56,383 bases of DNA from Lentimicrobiaceae bacterium. Lineage in GTDB: Bacteria; Bacteroidota; Bacteroidia; Bacteroidales; F082. Where the stretch lies: NCBI GenBank assembly GCA_015061295.1, contig SUWU01000014.1:1-56383 (forward strand), in the 5' to 3' direction. Both the position numbers and the translations under genes were made by a program. Positions within the stretch are counted from its first letter, which is position 1; each line of letters opens with the position of its first letter. The notes below the pieces were generated by a model. The model did not search any database. It saw only the letters and a list, made by a program, of their open reading frames with translations, and was not told the origin of the DNA. Positions 35,657 to 43,846 of this stretch are shown here, in pieces.

Positions 35657-36517
35657 ATGAAAAAATTAATTGCTTTACTCACAATTGCTGGTTTTATGAC
35701 ATTTGGTATCAGCAATTCAGTCCTTGCACAGCAAGATGAAAACGCAGTTCAAACAGAACAAGTTGCAACAGAAGAAGTAGTAGCTGAAGAAGCAGCTCCA
35801 GCAGCAGAAGAAGCTACAGAAGCTACAGAAGCTACAGAAGAAATCGTTACAACAACAATGACAGAAGAAGAAGCAGAACCAACATTCCACGAAGTTCTTA
35901 AGAAACAATACATCGATGGTGGTTGGGGCTTCATGACTCTCGTTCTCATCGTTTTAGTTCTCGGTTTGGCTATCTCAATCGAAAGAATTATCTACTTAAC
36001 ATTAAGCACAACAAACACCAAGAAATTAGTTGCTGACTTAGAGACAGCTTTAAATCAAGGTGGTATTGAAAAAGCTAAGGAACTCTGCCGTAACACACGC
36101 GGTCCTGTCGCAAGTATCTTCTATCAAGGTTTAATGCGCTACGACGATGGTCTTGATGAAGTTGAAAAAGCTATGATTTCTTACGGTTCAGTTATGAATG
36201 GTAACCTTTCAAGCGGTTCAAGTTGGATTACATTATGTATCGCTTTAGGTCCTAACTTGGGATTCTTCGGTACAGTTATCGGTATGGTTCAAGCTTTCGA
36301 CGACATCGCTGCAGCAGGTGACATCAGCCCTACTATCGTTGCATCAGGTATGAAGGTTGCTTTGTTGACAACAGTGTTCGGTTTGATCACAGCTATGATC
36401 CTCCAAGTCGCTTACAACTTCATCCTCAACAAGATTGAAGGTATCTTGAACGATATGGAAGACAGCACAATCAGCTTCATGGACATCTTGAACGACTATT
36501 CAAAGAAAAATAAATAA
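35657..36517 (+). CDS. exbB: ExbB/MotA/TolQ-family proton channel subunit with exported acidic N-terminus
   Basis: Inner-membrane channel that uses the proton gradient to drive TonB-like proteins. The 286-residue protein has a signal-like first segment (KKLIALLTIAGFMTFGISNSVLAQ), a Glu/Ala/Thr-rich acidic stretch (residues 25-75, encoded by GAAGCT-rich repeats), then the three ExbB helices around 92-112, 190-215 and 225-250. ALGPNLGFFGTVIGMVQAF is the core signature. Many Bacteroidetes ExbB proteins have this extra N-terminus. It heads an operon with a small membrane protein and two ExbD proteins. No promoter box lies between tRNA-Ser and the ATG. Confidence 0.92.
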   Translation: MKKLIALLTIAGFMTFGISNSVLAQQDENAVQTEQVATEEVVAEEAAPAAEEATEATEATEEIVTTTMTEEEAEPTFHEVLKKQYIDGGWGFMTLVLIVLVLGLAISIERIIYLTLSTTNTKKLVADLETALNQGGIEKAKELCRNTRGPVASIFYQGLMRYDDGLDEVEKAMISYGSVMNGNLSSGSSWITLCIALGPNLGFFGTVIGMVQAFDDIAAAGDISPTIVASGMKVALLTTVFGLITAMILQVAYNFILNKIEGILNDMEDSTISFMDILNDYSKKNK

Positions 36518-36545
36518 TTTTCGTTAACCATAAAAACAGTTAACA

Positions 36546-36968
36546 ATGGAAGAAAAATTATTAAAATATTGTAAATACGGGCTCTGGGGTCTCATGGGCA
36601 TCATCGTTGTTATCCTTGCGATATGCGCATTCAAAGGAGAAGCAAGTGCCGACCTCCAGATGTATATGACATACGCACTCGTCATATTGCTCGTCTTGGC
36701 TATACTTTTCTCTCCAATTTATGGAGCTATTGTTAATCCTGGTAACCTCAAGAAAATAGGCATCGCAGTAGGTATCTTTGCTGTAATAGCTTTGATAGCT
36801 TATCTCATCTCTCCAGGTGCAACATTAAGCCAAGAATACTTAGAATCAATGGGCGTCACAGCAAAAGCAGAAGCCGTTTGCGACTTCCTCATGATGTTCG
36901 TTTATATCATGCTTGGTGGAACAATAGCAGCAGTTATTTATTCAGCAGTAGCAAAACTCTTTAACTAA
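36546..36968 (+). CDS. Small four-helix membrane protein of the Exb operon
   Basis: No named family recognised. The 140-residue protein has about four membrane helices (16-30, 42-58, 71-88, 110-135) separated by short loops and no charged pore residue I can point to. It lies between exbB (28 nt before) and the first exbD (16 nt after), so it is translated with the energizer complex and may be a lipid-facing or assembly subunit (inference). Not an ExbD, which needs one helix and a periplasmic domain. Confidence 0.75.
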   Translation: MEEKLLKYCKYGLWGLMGIIVVILAICAFKGEASADLQMYMTYALVILLVLAILFSPIYGAIVNPGNLKKIGIAVGIFAVIALIAYLISPGATLSQEYLESMGVTAKAEAVCDFLMMFVYIMLGGTIAAVIYSAVAKLFN

Positions 36969-36984
36969 TTAAGATAATATCAAT

Positions 36985-37563
36985 ATGGCTAAACAAAAAA
37001 AGAAAGTACCGGATCTTAATGCAGGTTCAATGGCCGATATATCTTTTTTGCTGTTGATATTCTTCCTCGTTACAACAACTATGGATACAGATAGCGGTAT
37101 TACCCGTCGTCTCCCCCCACCAGTTGAGAATCCGGAAATGGACGTCAAAGTTAAAGAAAGAAACATTATGAACGTCTTGATTAATAAGTATGATAAATTG
37201 TTGGTCAACGGAAAACCTGGCGATGTAGCCACATTAAAAGACATGACTAAAGAATTTATCACACCACGCCCAAGTGACGAGAAAGCTCCTGAAGTAGAAG
37301 TGAAAGATATTGAACTTATACCAGAAGCTGTCATGATAAGCAAAGGTGTCGTATCATTGAAAAATGACCGCGGTACTTCTTACTCAATGTATATCAGCGT
37401 TCAAAATGAATTGGCAAAAGCTTTCAACGAACGTAAAGACGAACTGTCATTAAGATACTTTAATCAACATTTCGCAGACTTGACAGATAAGGACAAAATA
37501 GAAGCTATCAATAAAGCAGTGCCTGTCCGTATCTCAGAGGCTGAACCAGAAGAAATTAAATAA
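36985..37563 (+). CDS. exbD: ExbD/TolR-family protein, first copy
   Basis: Single-helix partner of ExbB with a periplasmic domain. The 192-residue protein has the conserved helix GSMADISFLLLIFFLVTTTM with proton-path Asp 18, and the ITRRLPPP motif just after it. The periplasmic part is longer than usual, with an insert of about 50 residues (TPRPSDEKAPEVEVKDIELI region). Second of three structural genes; 17 nt before the next exbD. Two different ExbD copies in one operon is common in Bacteroidetes. Confidence 0.92.
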   Translation: MAKQKKKVPDLNAGSMADISFLLLIFFLVTTTMDTDSGITRRLPPPVENPEMDVKVKERNIMNVLINKYDKLLVNGKPGDVATLKDMTKEFITPRPSDEKAPEVEVKDIELIPEAVMISKGVVSLKNDRGTSYSMYISVQNELAKAFNERKDELSLRYFNQHFADLTDKDKIEAINKAVPVRISEAEPEEIK

Positions 37564-37580
37564 AATAGGAGATTATTATT

Positions 37581-38042
37581 ATGGCATCAAAATATAGATC
37601 AGACGAAGCTAAGGAAGTACCAGCAATGAGTACTGGTTCCATGCCTGACATTATCTTCATGTTGATATTCTTCTTCATGGTTACAACCTCCATGCGTGAA
37701 GTGTCATTGAAAGTGAAAATGAAATTACCAGCTGCAACAGAAATCCAAAAATTGGAAAAGAAGTCATTGGTAAGCTACATTTACATCGGACCTCCTACCA
37801 ACGAGAAAATATATGGTACAGAGTCACGTATCCAACTCAACGATCAATACTCAAAGATAACAGACGTTATCCCTTATATTGAAGCTGAACGTTTGGCTCG
37901 TAGCGAGGCTGACAGACCTCTCCTCACAACATCATTGAAATGTCATGAAGAAGTAAGAATGGGTCTTATCACCGATGTTAAACAAGAACTTCGTAAATGC
38001 GGTGCCTTCCGTATAACATATTCTACTCGTAAAGGAGAATAA
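37581..38042 (+). CDS. exbD: ExbD/TolR-family protein, second copy
   Basis: 153-residue partner of ExbB with helix GSMPDIIFMLIFFFMVTTSM and Asp 23, followed by LKVKMKLPAATEIQKLEKK. The periplasmic part ends in the ExbD pattern LRKCGAFRITYSTRK. It differs from the first copy in length and sequence, so the two probably form an asymmetric dimer in one ExbB pentamer (inference). Followed 39 nt later by a terminator. Confidence 0.92.
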   Translation: MASKYRSDEAKEVPAMSTGSMPDIIFMLIFFFMVTTSMREVSLKVKMKLPAATEIQKLEKKSLVSYIYIGPPTNEKIYGTESRIQLNDQYSKITDVIPYIEAERLARSEADRPLLTTSLKCHEEVRMGLITDVKQELRKCGAFRITYSTRKGE

Positions 38043-38080
38043 ATCAGCAACTGATTTACAAAGTCTCTTGACTCAATAAA

Positions 38081-38114
38081 AAAATCCTCGGCAGAAATGT
38101 CGGGGATTTTTTTA
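38081..38114 (+). terminator. Intrinsic terminator of the Exb operon
   Basis: 12-bp stem AAATCCTCGGCA with TGTCGGGGATTT (two G-U pairs), GAAA loop, and seven T. It is followed directly by a 7-bp AATGAAC repeat tract. Confidence 0.88.
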
Positions 38115-38116
38115 TT

Positions 38117-38165
38117 AATGAACAATGAACGATGAACAATGAACAATGAATAATGTAGAATGTAA
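38117..38165. repeat. 7-bp tandem tract, AATGAAC type
   Basis: Seven 7-bp units, mostly AATGAAC with variants GATGAAC, AATGAAT and AATGTAA, right after the Exb operon terminator. Confidence 0.8.
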
Positions 38166-38230
38166 ATTAAAGAATAATTGTTATAAACAATGTTTTCTAA
38201 TTTAATAAGTTTTACAATAAACTTTATTTT

Positions 38231-38587
38231 ATGAAGCCTAATAATATTATTTTAGATAAGAGTAAGTTATTTGCTTTGTCTATAATTAAATTGTACAAAT
38301 ACCTATGTAAAGAAAAGAAAGAGTTCGTTATTTCTAAACAAATTCTTCGTTCGGCTACAAGCATTGGTGCAAACGCAAAAGAAGCATCTTTATCTCAATC
38401 TAAGAGAGATTATATTGCTAAGTTATCTATTTCTCTGAAAGAAGCTGGGGAGACCGAATATTGGCTTGAACTATTATATGACAGCAAGTTTATTGACGAG
38501 AAGAAATATAATTTCTTATACTATAAGAATACAGAAATTATACGAATAATTACAAGCATCTTAAAAACAGCCAGAAACAATCTTTAA
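38231..38587 (+). CDS. Four-helix-bundle protein (23S rRNA intervening-sequence protein family)
   Basis: 118-residue all-helical protein of the S23/IVP family: KLFALSIIKLYKYLC, then the signature QILRSATSIGANAKEASL and EAGETEYWLELLYDSKFI. Relatives are encoded inside 23S rRNA genes of some bacteria or serve as the accessory protein (Avd) of diversity-generating retroelements. No rRNA gene and no reverse transcriptase is in the window, so it is a free-standing copy. Its function alone is unknown. Confidence 0.88.
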   Translation: MKPNNIILDKSKLFALSIIKLYKYLCKEKKEFVISKQILRSATSIGANAKEASLSQSKRDYIAKLSISLKEAGETEYWLELLYDSKFIDEKKYNFLYYKNTEIIRIITSILKTARNNL

Positions 38588-38611
38588 ACAACAATTTATC
38601 CCCCATTTAAA

Positions 38612-38642
38612 ATTATACATTGTACATTATACATTATACATT
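38612..38642. repeat. 7-bp tandem tract, ATTATAC/ATTGTAC type
   Basis: Four 7-bp units plus a partial one, next to the terminator of the cargo gene. Confidence 0.75.
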
Positions 38643-38673
38643 AAAAAAGAGCGATCCCTATCCGAGACCGCCC
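38643..38673 (-). terminator. Intrinsic terminator of the T9SS cargo gene
   Basis: On the minus strand GCGGTCTC pairs with GGGATCGC (two G-U pairs) around a GGATA loop and is followed by TCTTTTTT. Located 27 nt past the stop at 38700. Confidence 0.75.
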
Positions 38674-38699
38674 TTATTTTAATTATTTGTTATTACTTC

Positions 38700-40661
38700 T
38701 TATTTAACAACAACTTTTGATGTGTGGCTGAAGCCATTAGCTGTTACTGTGCAGAAGTAAACACCTGTGTTGAGGTCGCTGATGTTAACTGAGTTATTAC
38801 CTGATGTTAAACCTTGGTTAACAACTTTAACTGTTTGACCTGCTATATTGGTGAAAGTGATTGTTGCGTCAGCATCCATTGAAGAAGCAACGAAGATCAT
38901 GTCTGTTGCTGGGTTTGGATAAACGTTGTAAACAACATCTTTAGCTTCTGTTTCTTCTACGCCAATCTCACTTGAAGAGATTTTGAAGACATAGCATGTA
39001 TTTGAAGAAGCATTTTGTTGTGTAGCACCATTACCACAGAAGAGACCGTGTACATCATCAGCGCTATATGAGAACCAGAACTCATTTACGTTAGTAACTG
39101 TAGGAGCTGCATTGACAAACAATACCTCATCAACAGTATGCATAAAGTCTTCCATTACATGTTCAACTGCAACACTCCAACCTTCATCACCAGCTTTTTT
39201 GTATGACATAATTGTTGATCTGTAGTATAAACCATTTTCAGGGTTTGTACGTTGAGTGTCATATGCTGAATAAGCCATTGCTAAGTTACCTTCTGGGTCA
39301 ACAGAAAGAGCTGGGTAACCTGATGCTGAACTCATGAATAAATAATGGTCATCTGCACCATCATATGTATTTTCATTAATAAAGTCATTTACATTTTCAT
39401 AGAAAGGTAACCAACCGCAATAGTTAATGCTATCACCTGAGTGGAATACATATTCACCTGTTGGATCTTGTTCAGGATCTGGACCCCAAAGACGTAATGT
39501 GTTATCTACAGGATCTCTTGTATCATTCCAATAATGAATACCATCTATTGTTCTGTGTGGATAATAGTAGTAATATGATGTTCCAAGTTCACGGTGTGAA
39601 TATAATGATGTTGAGAATGCGACGTGGACTGTTCCATCAGGACCAACTACTACAGAACTTGTAACTGGTGTTGGTGCACCTGGATCATCTTCACCACCTG
39701 TGATAGTACTTTCGTCTGTTTCCCAATCACCTGGGAATGGATTTTCCCATACGACGAATTTTTCCCATGTCTCACCATTGTCAACTGATTTGTAAGCATA
39801 GAGGTGTGCACTGAAGAGAGCTTGATATACAATAGCAACTACATCACCATTTGCAGCGATAGCGTAGTCATCACCACCGTAAATGTCTTTATGTTCATCT
39901 GTCTCTGCGAGAGGAGAGTAATTTACGTCCCAGTTTTCACCGTCAGTTGAACGGCAGTAGTATTGAACTACTTCAACACTGCCATCGGCAAGAGTAACTT
40001 GAGCAGCAGCAATAACGTGGATAATCTCGTTGTTTTCACCTGATGTAGCAACTCTTGGCCATACCATTGCATAACCTTCCTCCATGTTAGGAATTTGGTA
40101 AGGACCATCCCACTGACCTTCACCAGCTGTTTCTCTAATCCAATAGTTAAGACCATCTGCGTGGTTAACTAAGATCTCACCATTAGCACCATAAGGAGCT
40201 ATTGTTGGCCAACCTGTTCTAAGATCAGCACCTGTTGCATTAGTTTCTTCACGTGCTTCTGGAATACCAGCGAAAGCATAAACATCACCACCAGCTGCAA
40301 AGTTGTAACCTGTACCACGATCGGCTGCACCACCGCTAGCGTCTAATGACAAAGTAGCAACAACAGCAACATCACCGTTAGCATTTTGATACATACGGTT
40401 TGAAATGCTTCCGTTTGATTGTAAATCGTAGTAAGTAATCATAGCTTCAGCTTCCTCAAAATTTAAGTATCTGTTAGCAACGATACTATTGTTTGCTCTT
40501 GAAGAGTTGTCTATAACACTACCCATTTTAGTGTCATCAACAGCTATTCCTTTAACAGCTGTAGCTTTTCTGACAGCGATGTCATTCTTTGCTACGCGTG
40601 TCTGTGCAAATGCACTAAATCCCATTACGAGACCTAATGAAAGTAAAAGAACTTTTTTCAT
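38700..40661 (-). CDS. Secreted T9SS cargo protein with C-terminal type A sorting domain
   Basis: 653-residue exported protein. The signal peptide (KKVLLLSLGLVMGFSAFAQ) leads to a pro-region, then a likely beta-propeller body (residues 90-570) with Asp-box-like turns STDGENW and SVDNGETW, as in sialidase-like or BNR folds, but without the sialidase Arg set I can recognise. The last 75 residues are a T9SS type A sorting domain: VYNVYPNPATDMIFV, a beta-sandwich with NIAGQTVKVVN, NTGVYFCTVTANG and the end SKVVVK. SprA should export it and the domain should be removed on the surface. Substrate unknown. TATATTTG box at 40726-40733. Confidence 0.88.
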   Translation of the reverse strand: MKKVLLLSLGLVMGFSAFAQTRVAKNDIAVRKATAVKGIAVDDTKMGSVIDNSSRANNSIVANRYLNFEEAEAMITYYDLQSNGSISNRMYQNANGDVAVVATLSLDASGGAADRGTGYNFAAGGDVYAFAGIPEAREETNATGADLRTGWPTIAPYGANGEILVNHADGLNYWIRETAGEGQWDGPYQIPNMEEGYAMVWPRVATSGENNEIIHVIAAAQVTLADGSVEVVQYYCRSTDGENWDVNYSPLAETDEHKDIYGGDDYAIAANGDVVAIVYQALFSAHLYAYKSVDNGETWEKFVVWENPFPGDWETDESTITGGEDDPGAPTPVTSSVVVGPDGTVHVAFSTSLYSHRELGTSYYYYYPHRTIDGIHYWNDTRDPVDNTLRLWGPDPEQDPTGEYVFHSGDSINYCGWLPFYENVNDFINENTYDGADDHYLFMSSASGYPALSVDPEGNLAMAYSAYDTQRTNPENGLYYRSTIMSYKKAGDEGWSVAVEHVMEDFMHTVDEVLFVNAAPTVTNVNEFWFSYSADDVHGLFCGNGATQQNASSNTCYVFKISSSEIGVEETEAKDVVYNVYPNPATDMIFVASSMDADATITFTNIAGQTVKVVNQGLTSGNNSVNISDLNTGVYFCTVTANGFSHTSKVVVK

Positions 40662-40725
40662 GTTAACACTTTTTTTGTTAATAATTAGTAAATAGATTAA
40701 TTTTTCAAATTCATATTTTGACTTG

Positions 40726-40733
40726 CAAATATA
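40726..40733 (-). promoter_or_regulatory. Promoter -7 box of the T9SS cargo gene
   Basis: TATATTTG on the minus strand, 64 nt before the ATG. The 219-nt spacer to the divergent GH92 gene shows no other clear signal. Confidence 0.5.
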
Positions 40734-40880
40734 ATAATTTTTAAGTAAAAAATCATAAAGATTTGTATTTTTTTTACATTTATTAACATTCGTTTTTATT
40801 TCTTGTAAATATGTAAAATTATGAGTAATTTCGCTGTTTCTTGAAAAGCAGAATTACACATTAAATTAATAAGAACGAAA

Positions 40881-43826
40881 ATGAACAGAAACTTAATTTT
40901 AATCATCACAATGTGCATCTTATCTTTCTCATGTTCAACGTCTAATCATGAGAGACAAGATTTGGCTCAGTATGTAAAACCTTTTGTTGGCACGGGAGGT
41001 CATGGTCACACTTATCCTGGTGCTGTTGCTCCATTCGGCATGATACAGAACAGTCCCGACACACGTATGGACTCATGGGACGGATGCTCTGGCTATCATA
41101 TCTCCGACACTACCATACTCGGTTTCAGCCTCACTCACCTTACCGGAACAGGCTGTAACGACTACGGCGACTTCCGCTTCTCTCCTATCACTGGAGAAGT
41201 ATCGTGCGAATCGGAAGATTATTCATCTTCTTTCAAACACGAAAATGAAACTGCAAAAGCGGGTTATTATTCTGTCATCTTAGATGACTATAATATCAAG
41301 GTAGAACTCACCGCTGCAGAACGCGCCGCCATGCAACGCTACACATTCCCTCAGACAGATGACGCTCATCTCATCATCGACCTTCAAGAGTCTAACACTT
41401 CCGCGGAGACTATCCATGAGTCGTTCATCACGATAGAAAGCGACAACGCCATCAGCGGTTTCCGTCGCACAGGTCAATGGGCTAAAGACCAATATCTCTA
41501 TTTCTACGCAGAGTTCTCCGAGCCTTTCACTGGATACGGCATATGCTCCGACAACATTAAACATCCTAACCTTAAACATGCTGAAGGCAAAGACCTTCAA
41601 GCATGGCTCGACTTCGATGTCACAGACGGACAGCCAATAGTGATGCGCGTCGCCACCTCAGCCGTCGATGTGGAAGGCGCTAAGAAAAACTTAGCTTCCG
41701 AAATCACCGACTTCGACTTCGACGCTTTGGCTCAGAAAACATATCAATATTGGAACGATGAACTCAACCGCATTAATATCAATACGGTGGTGAATGCCGA
41801 AGATAAAGATATTTTCTACACCTCGTTATATCACTGCTTCATAGTACCTAACCTCTTCTCAGACGTTGATGGTCGCTACCGTGCTCACGACAAGAAAATA
41901 TATCAAAGCGACAGACCTCGTTATACAGTGTTTTCTTTATGGGACACTTTCAGAACAGAACACCCTCTACTCACTCTCGTACAAAGAGAACGCAGCATCG
42001 ACATTATCAACACCTTTATTAATAACTACGAAACAGGCGGACTCCTTCCTGTATGGGAACTCGCTGCTAACGAGACTAACTGCATGATTGGCTATCACTC
42101 CATGCCTGTCATCGCCGATGCTTACTTCTGCGGACTTGAAGGCATCGACTATGAGAAGGCTTTGGAAGCTATGGTGAAAAGCGCTAACGAAGATCAGTTT
42201 GGTGTGGGCTGCTACAAAGAATATGGATTCATCCCTTCTAACTGCGAAGGCGAATCTGTATCGAAGACTCTCGAATATGCTTACGACGACTGGTGCATCG
42301 CTCGATTGGCAGAGGCTCTCGGCAAACAAGACATAGCCGACGAATTTTATCAAAGAGCTCAATATTACAAAAACTTATACGACCCATCAACGAAGTTCTT
42401 CCGCGGAAAACGCAACGGCTGCTTCGTGACACCTTTCGATCCTACACAAGTCAACTTCATGCTCACAGAAGCTAACACATGGCAATACAACTTCTTCGCT
42501 CCACAAGACATCAACACTCATATCGAGATGATGGGCGGAATGAAAGCTTACGACAGAAAACTCAACGAGCTTTTCAACTCATCATCAGAGATGACAGGAA
42601 GAAAACAATCGGACATCACAGGCCTCATCGGACAATATGCTCACGGTAACGAGCCAAGTCATCACATGGCATACCTTTATAACTATTTAGGAAAGCCTTC
42701 AAAGACACAACGACTTGTCAATAAAATAATGTATGAGTTATACACCGATCAACCTGATGGCTTATGTGGTAACGAAGACTGTGGTCAGATGTCGGCTTGG
42801 TATGTGATGAGTGCATTAGGATTTTATCCTGTGACACCAGCAAGCGGCTACTACGTCATAGGCGTTCCACATTTTGAAGAGATGACGATAAACCTTAAAA
42901 ACGGAAAGACATTCACTGTCGTCGCTAACAACCTCTCAAGAGAAAATCGTTATATAGAATCAGTGAAGTTGAACGGCAAGCCATTAGAACGCAGCTACAT
43001 CTATTTCGATGAAGTTCATAAAGGAGGTAAGTTAGAATTTACAATGACAAACAACCGTAAGTCGGAATGGGCAACAGAATTAGAAAATTGTCCATCACAA
43101 AAGATTGAAGGTCCTATCATCGTGACAACACCTGTCATCACCGTTGCTTCTGACGTCTTCTTCGAGACATTGAATGTCGAGTTGAGTCATATCGATGCTG
43201 ATGCCAAAATTTATTATACATTAGATGGCAGCACACCTGACGAAAGCAGCACATTATACACCGCTCCTTTCGACATAAAGGAAAGTACCGATGTGAGAGT
43301 CGTCGCTATAAAAGATGGTAAGAGAAGCAATGTCATAGAAGGCAACTTCAAGAAGATAGCAGCAGGAAGAACTATCAAGATTGAGAACAGATACAACTCA
43401 CAATATGAGGCAGGTGGCGACATCGCTCTCATCGACTACCAGAGAGGTAGCAACAACTTCCGCGTTGGCACATGGCAAGGTTATCACGGCGTTGACCTCG
43501 TCGCCACTATAGATTTGAGTGAAGTTCAAGACATCAACAGATTGGCAGGTAGTTTCTTGCAAGATCAAAAGTCATGGATCTTCATGCCTAAAGAGGTAGA
43601 GTTCTTCGTATCTAATGACGGCAAGAACTTCAAGTCGATAGGCAGTGTAAAAAATCACATTTCCCAAGAGATAGAAGAACCCGTTCTTCATGAGTTCTCC
43701 ATCGACAAGAAAATATCTACAAGATATATAAAGATGGTTGCTAAGAAGATAGACGCATGTCCCGACTGGCATGTCGGCGCTGGTGAGCCTGGCTGGATCT
43801 TCTGCGATGAGATAGTGATAGAATGA
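40881..43826 (+). CDS. GH92 alpha-mannosidase lipoprotein with C-terminal accessory domains
   Basis: Removes alpha-1,2- (or 1,3/1,6-) linked mannose from N-glycans, using calcium. The 981-residue protein has lipid Cys 18, the family opening VKPFVGTGGHGHTYPGAVAP, the acid Glu 591 in NEPSHHMAYLYNY, and the base region Asp 633 in GNEDCGQMSAW. After about residue 730 it carries two extra parts: a chitobiase-type C-terminal domain (KIYYTLDGSTPDESSTLY) and an F5/8 (discoidin) type carbohydrate-binding module to the end. No Sus-like pair is adjacent, unlike most Bacteroides GH92 genes. Convergent with the TonB-dependent receptor gene across a 22-bp palindrome. Confidence 0.95.
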   Translation: MNRNLILIITMCILSFSCSTSNHERQDLAQYVKPFVGTGGHGHTYPGAVAPFGMIQNSPDTRMDSWDGCSGYHISDTTILGFSLTHLTGTGCNDYGDFRFSPITGEVSCESEDYSSSFKHENETAKAGYYSVILDDYNIKVELTAAERAAMQRYTFPQTDDAHLIIDLQESNTSAETIHESFITIESDNAISGFRRTGQWAKDQYLYFYAEFSEPFTGYGICSDNIKHPNLKHAEGKDLQAWLDFDVTDGQPIVMRVATSAVDVEGAKKNLASEITDFDFDALAQKTYQYWNDELNRININTVVNAEDKDIFYTSLYHCFIVPNLFSDVDGRYRAHDKKIYQSDRPRYTVFSLWDTFRTEHPLLTLVQRERSIDIINTFINNYETGGLLPVWELAANETNCMIGYHSMPVIADAYFCGLEGIDYEKALEAMVKSANEDQFGVGCYKEYGFIPSNCEGESVSKTLEYAYDDWCIARLAEALGKQDIADEFYQRAQYYKNLYDPSTKFFRGKRNGCFVTPFDPTQVNFMLTEANTWQYNFFAPQDINTHIEMMGGMKAYDRKLNELFNSSSEMTGRKQSDITGLIGQYAHGNEPSHHMAYLYNYLGKPSKTQRLVNKIMYELYTDQPDGLCGNEDCGQMSAWYVMSALGFYPVTPASGYYVIGVPHFEEMTINLKNGKTFTVVANNLSRENRYIESVKLNGKPLERSYIYFDEVHKGGKLEFTMTNNRKSEWATELENCPSQKIEGPIIVTTPVITVASDVFFETLNVELSHIDADAKIYYTLDGSTPDESSTLYTAPFDIKESTDVRVVAIKDGKRSNVIEGNFKKIAAGRTIKIENRYNSQYEAGGDIALIDYQRGSNNFRVGTWQGYHGVDLVATIDLSEVQDINRLAGSFLQDQKSWIFMPKEVEFFVSNDGKNFKSIGSVKNHISQEIEEPVLHEFSIDKKISTRYIKMVAKKIDACPDWHVGAGEPGWIFCDEIVIE

Positions 43827-43846
43827 TGGAATACTAGTATTCCATC
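43825..43846. repeat. 22-bp perfect palindrome over both convergent stop codons
   Basis: Half-site GATGGAATACT followed by its exact reverse complement. It covers the last two bases of the GH92 TGA and the whole TAG of the receptor gene (43834-43836). As RNA it would give a 9-bp stem with a CUAG loop on either strand; there is no T run, so termination is possible but not proven. Confidence 0.8.

Noticed and set aside
38231..38587. Diversity-generating retroelement accessory protein (Avd)
   Set aside because: The fold family fits, but no reverse transcriptase, template or variable repeat is in the window.
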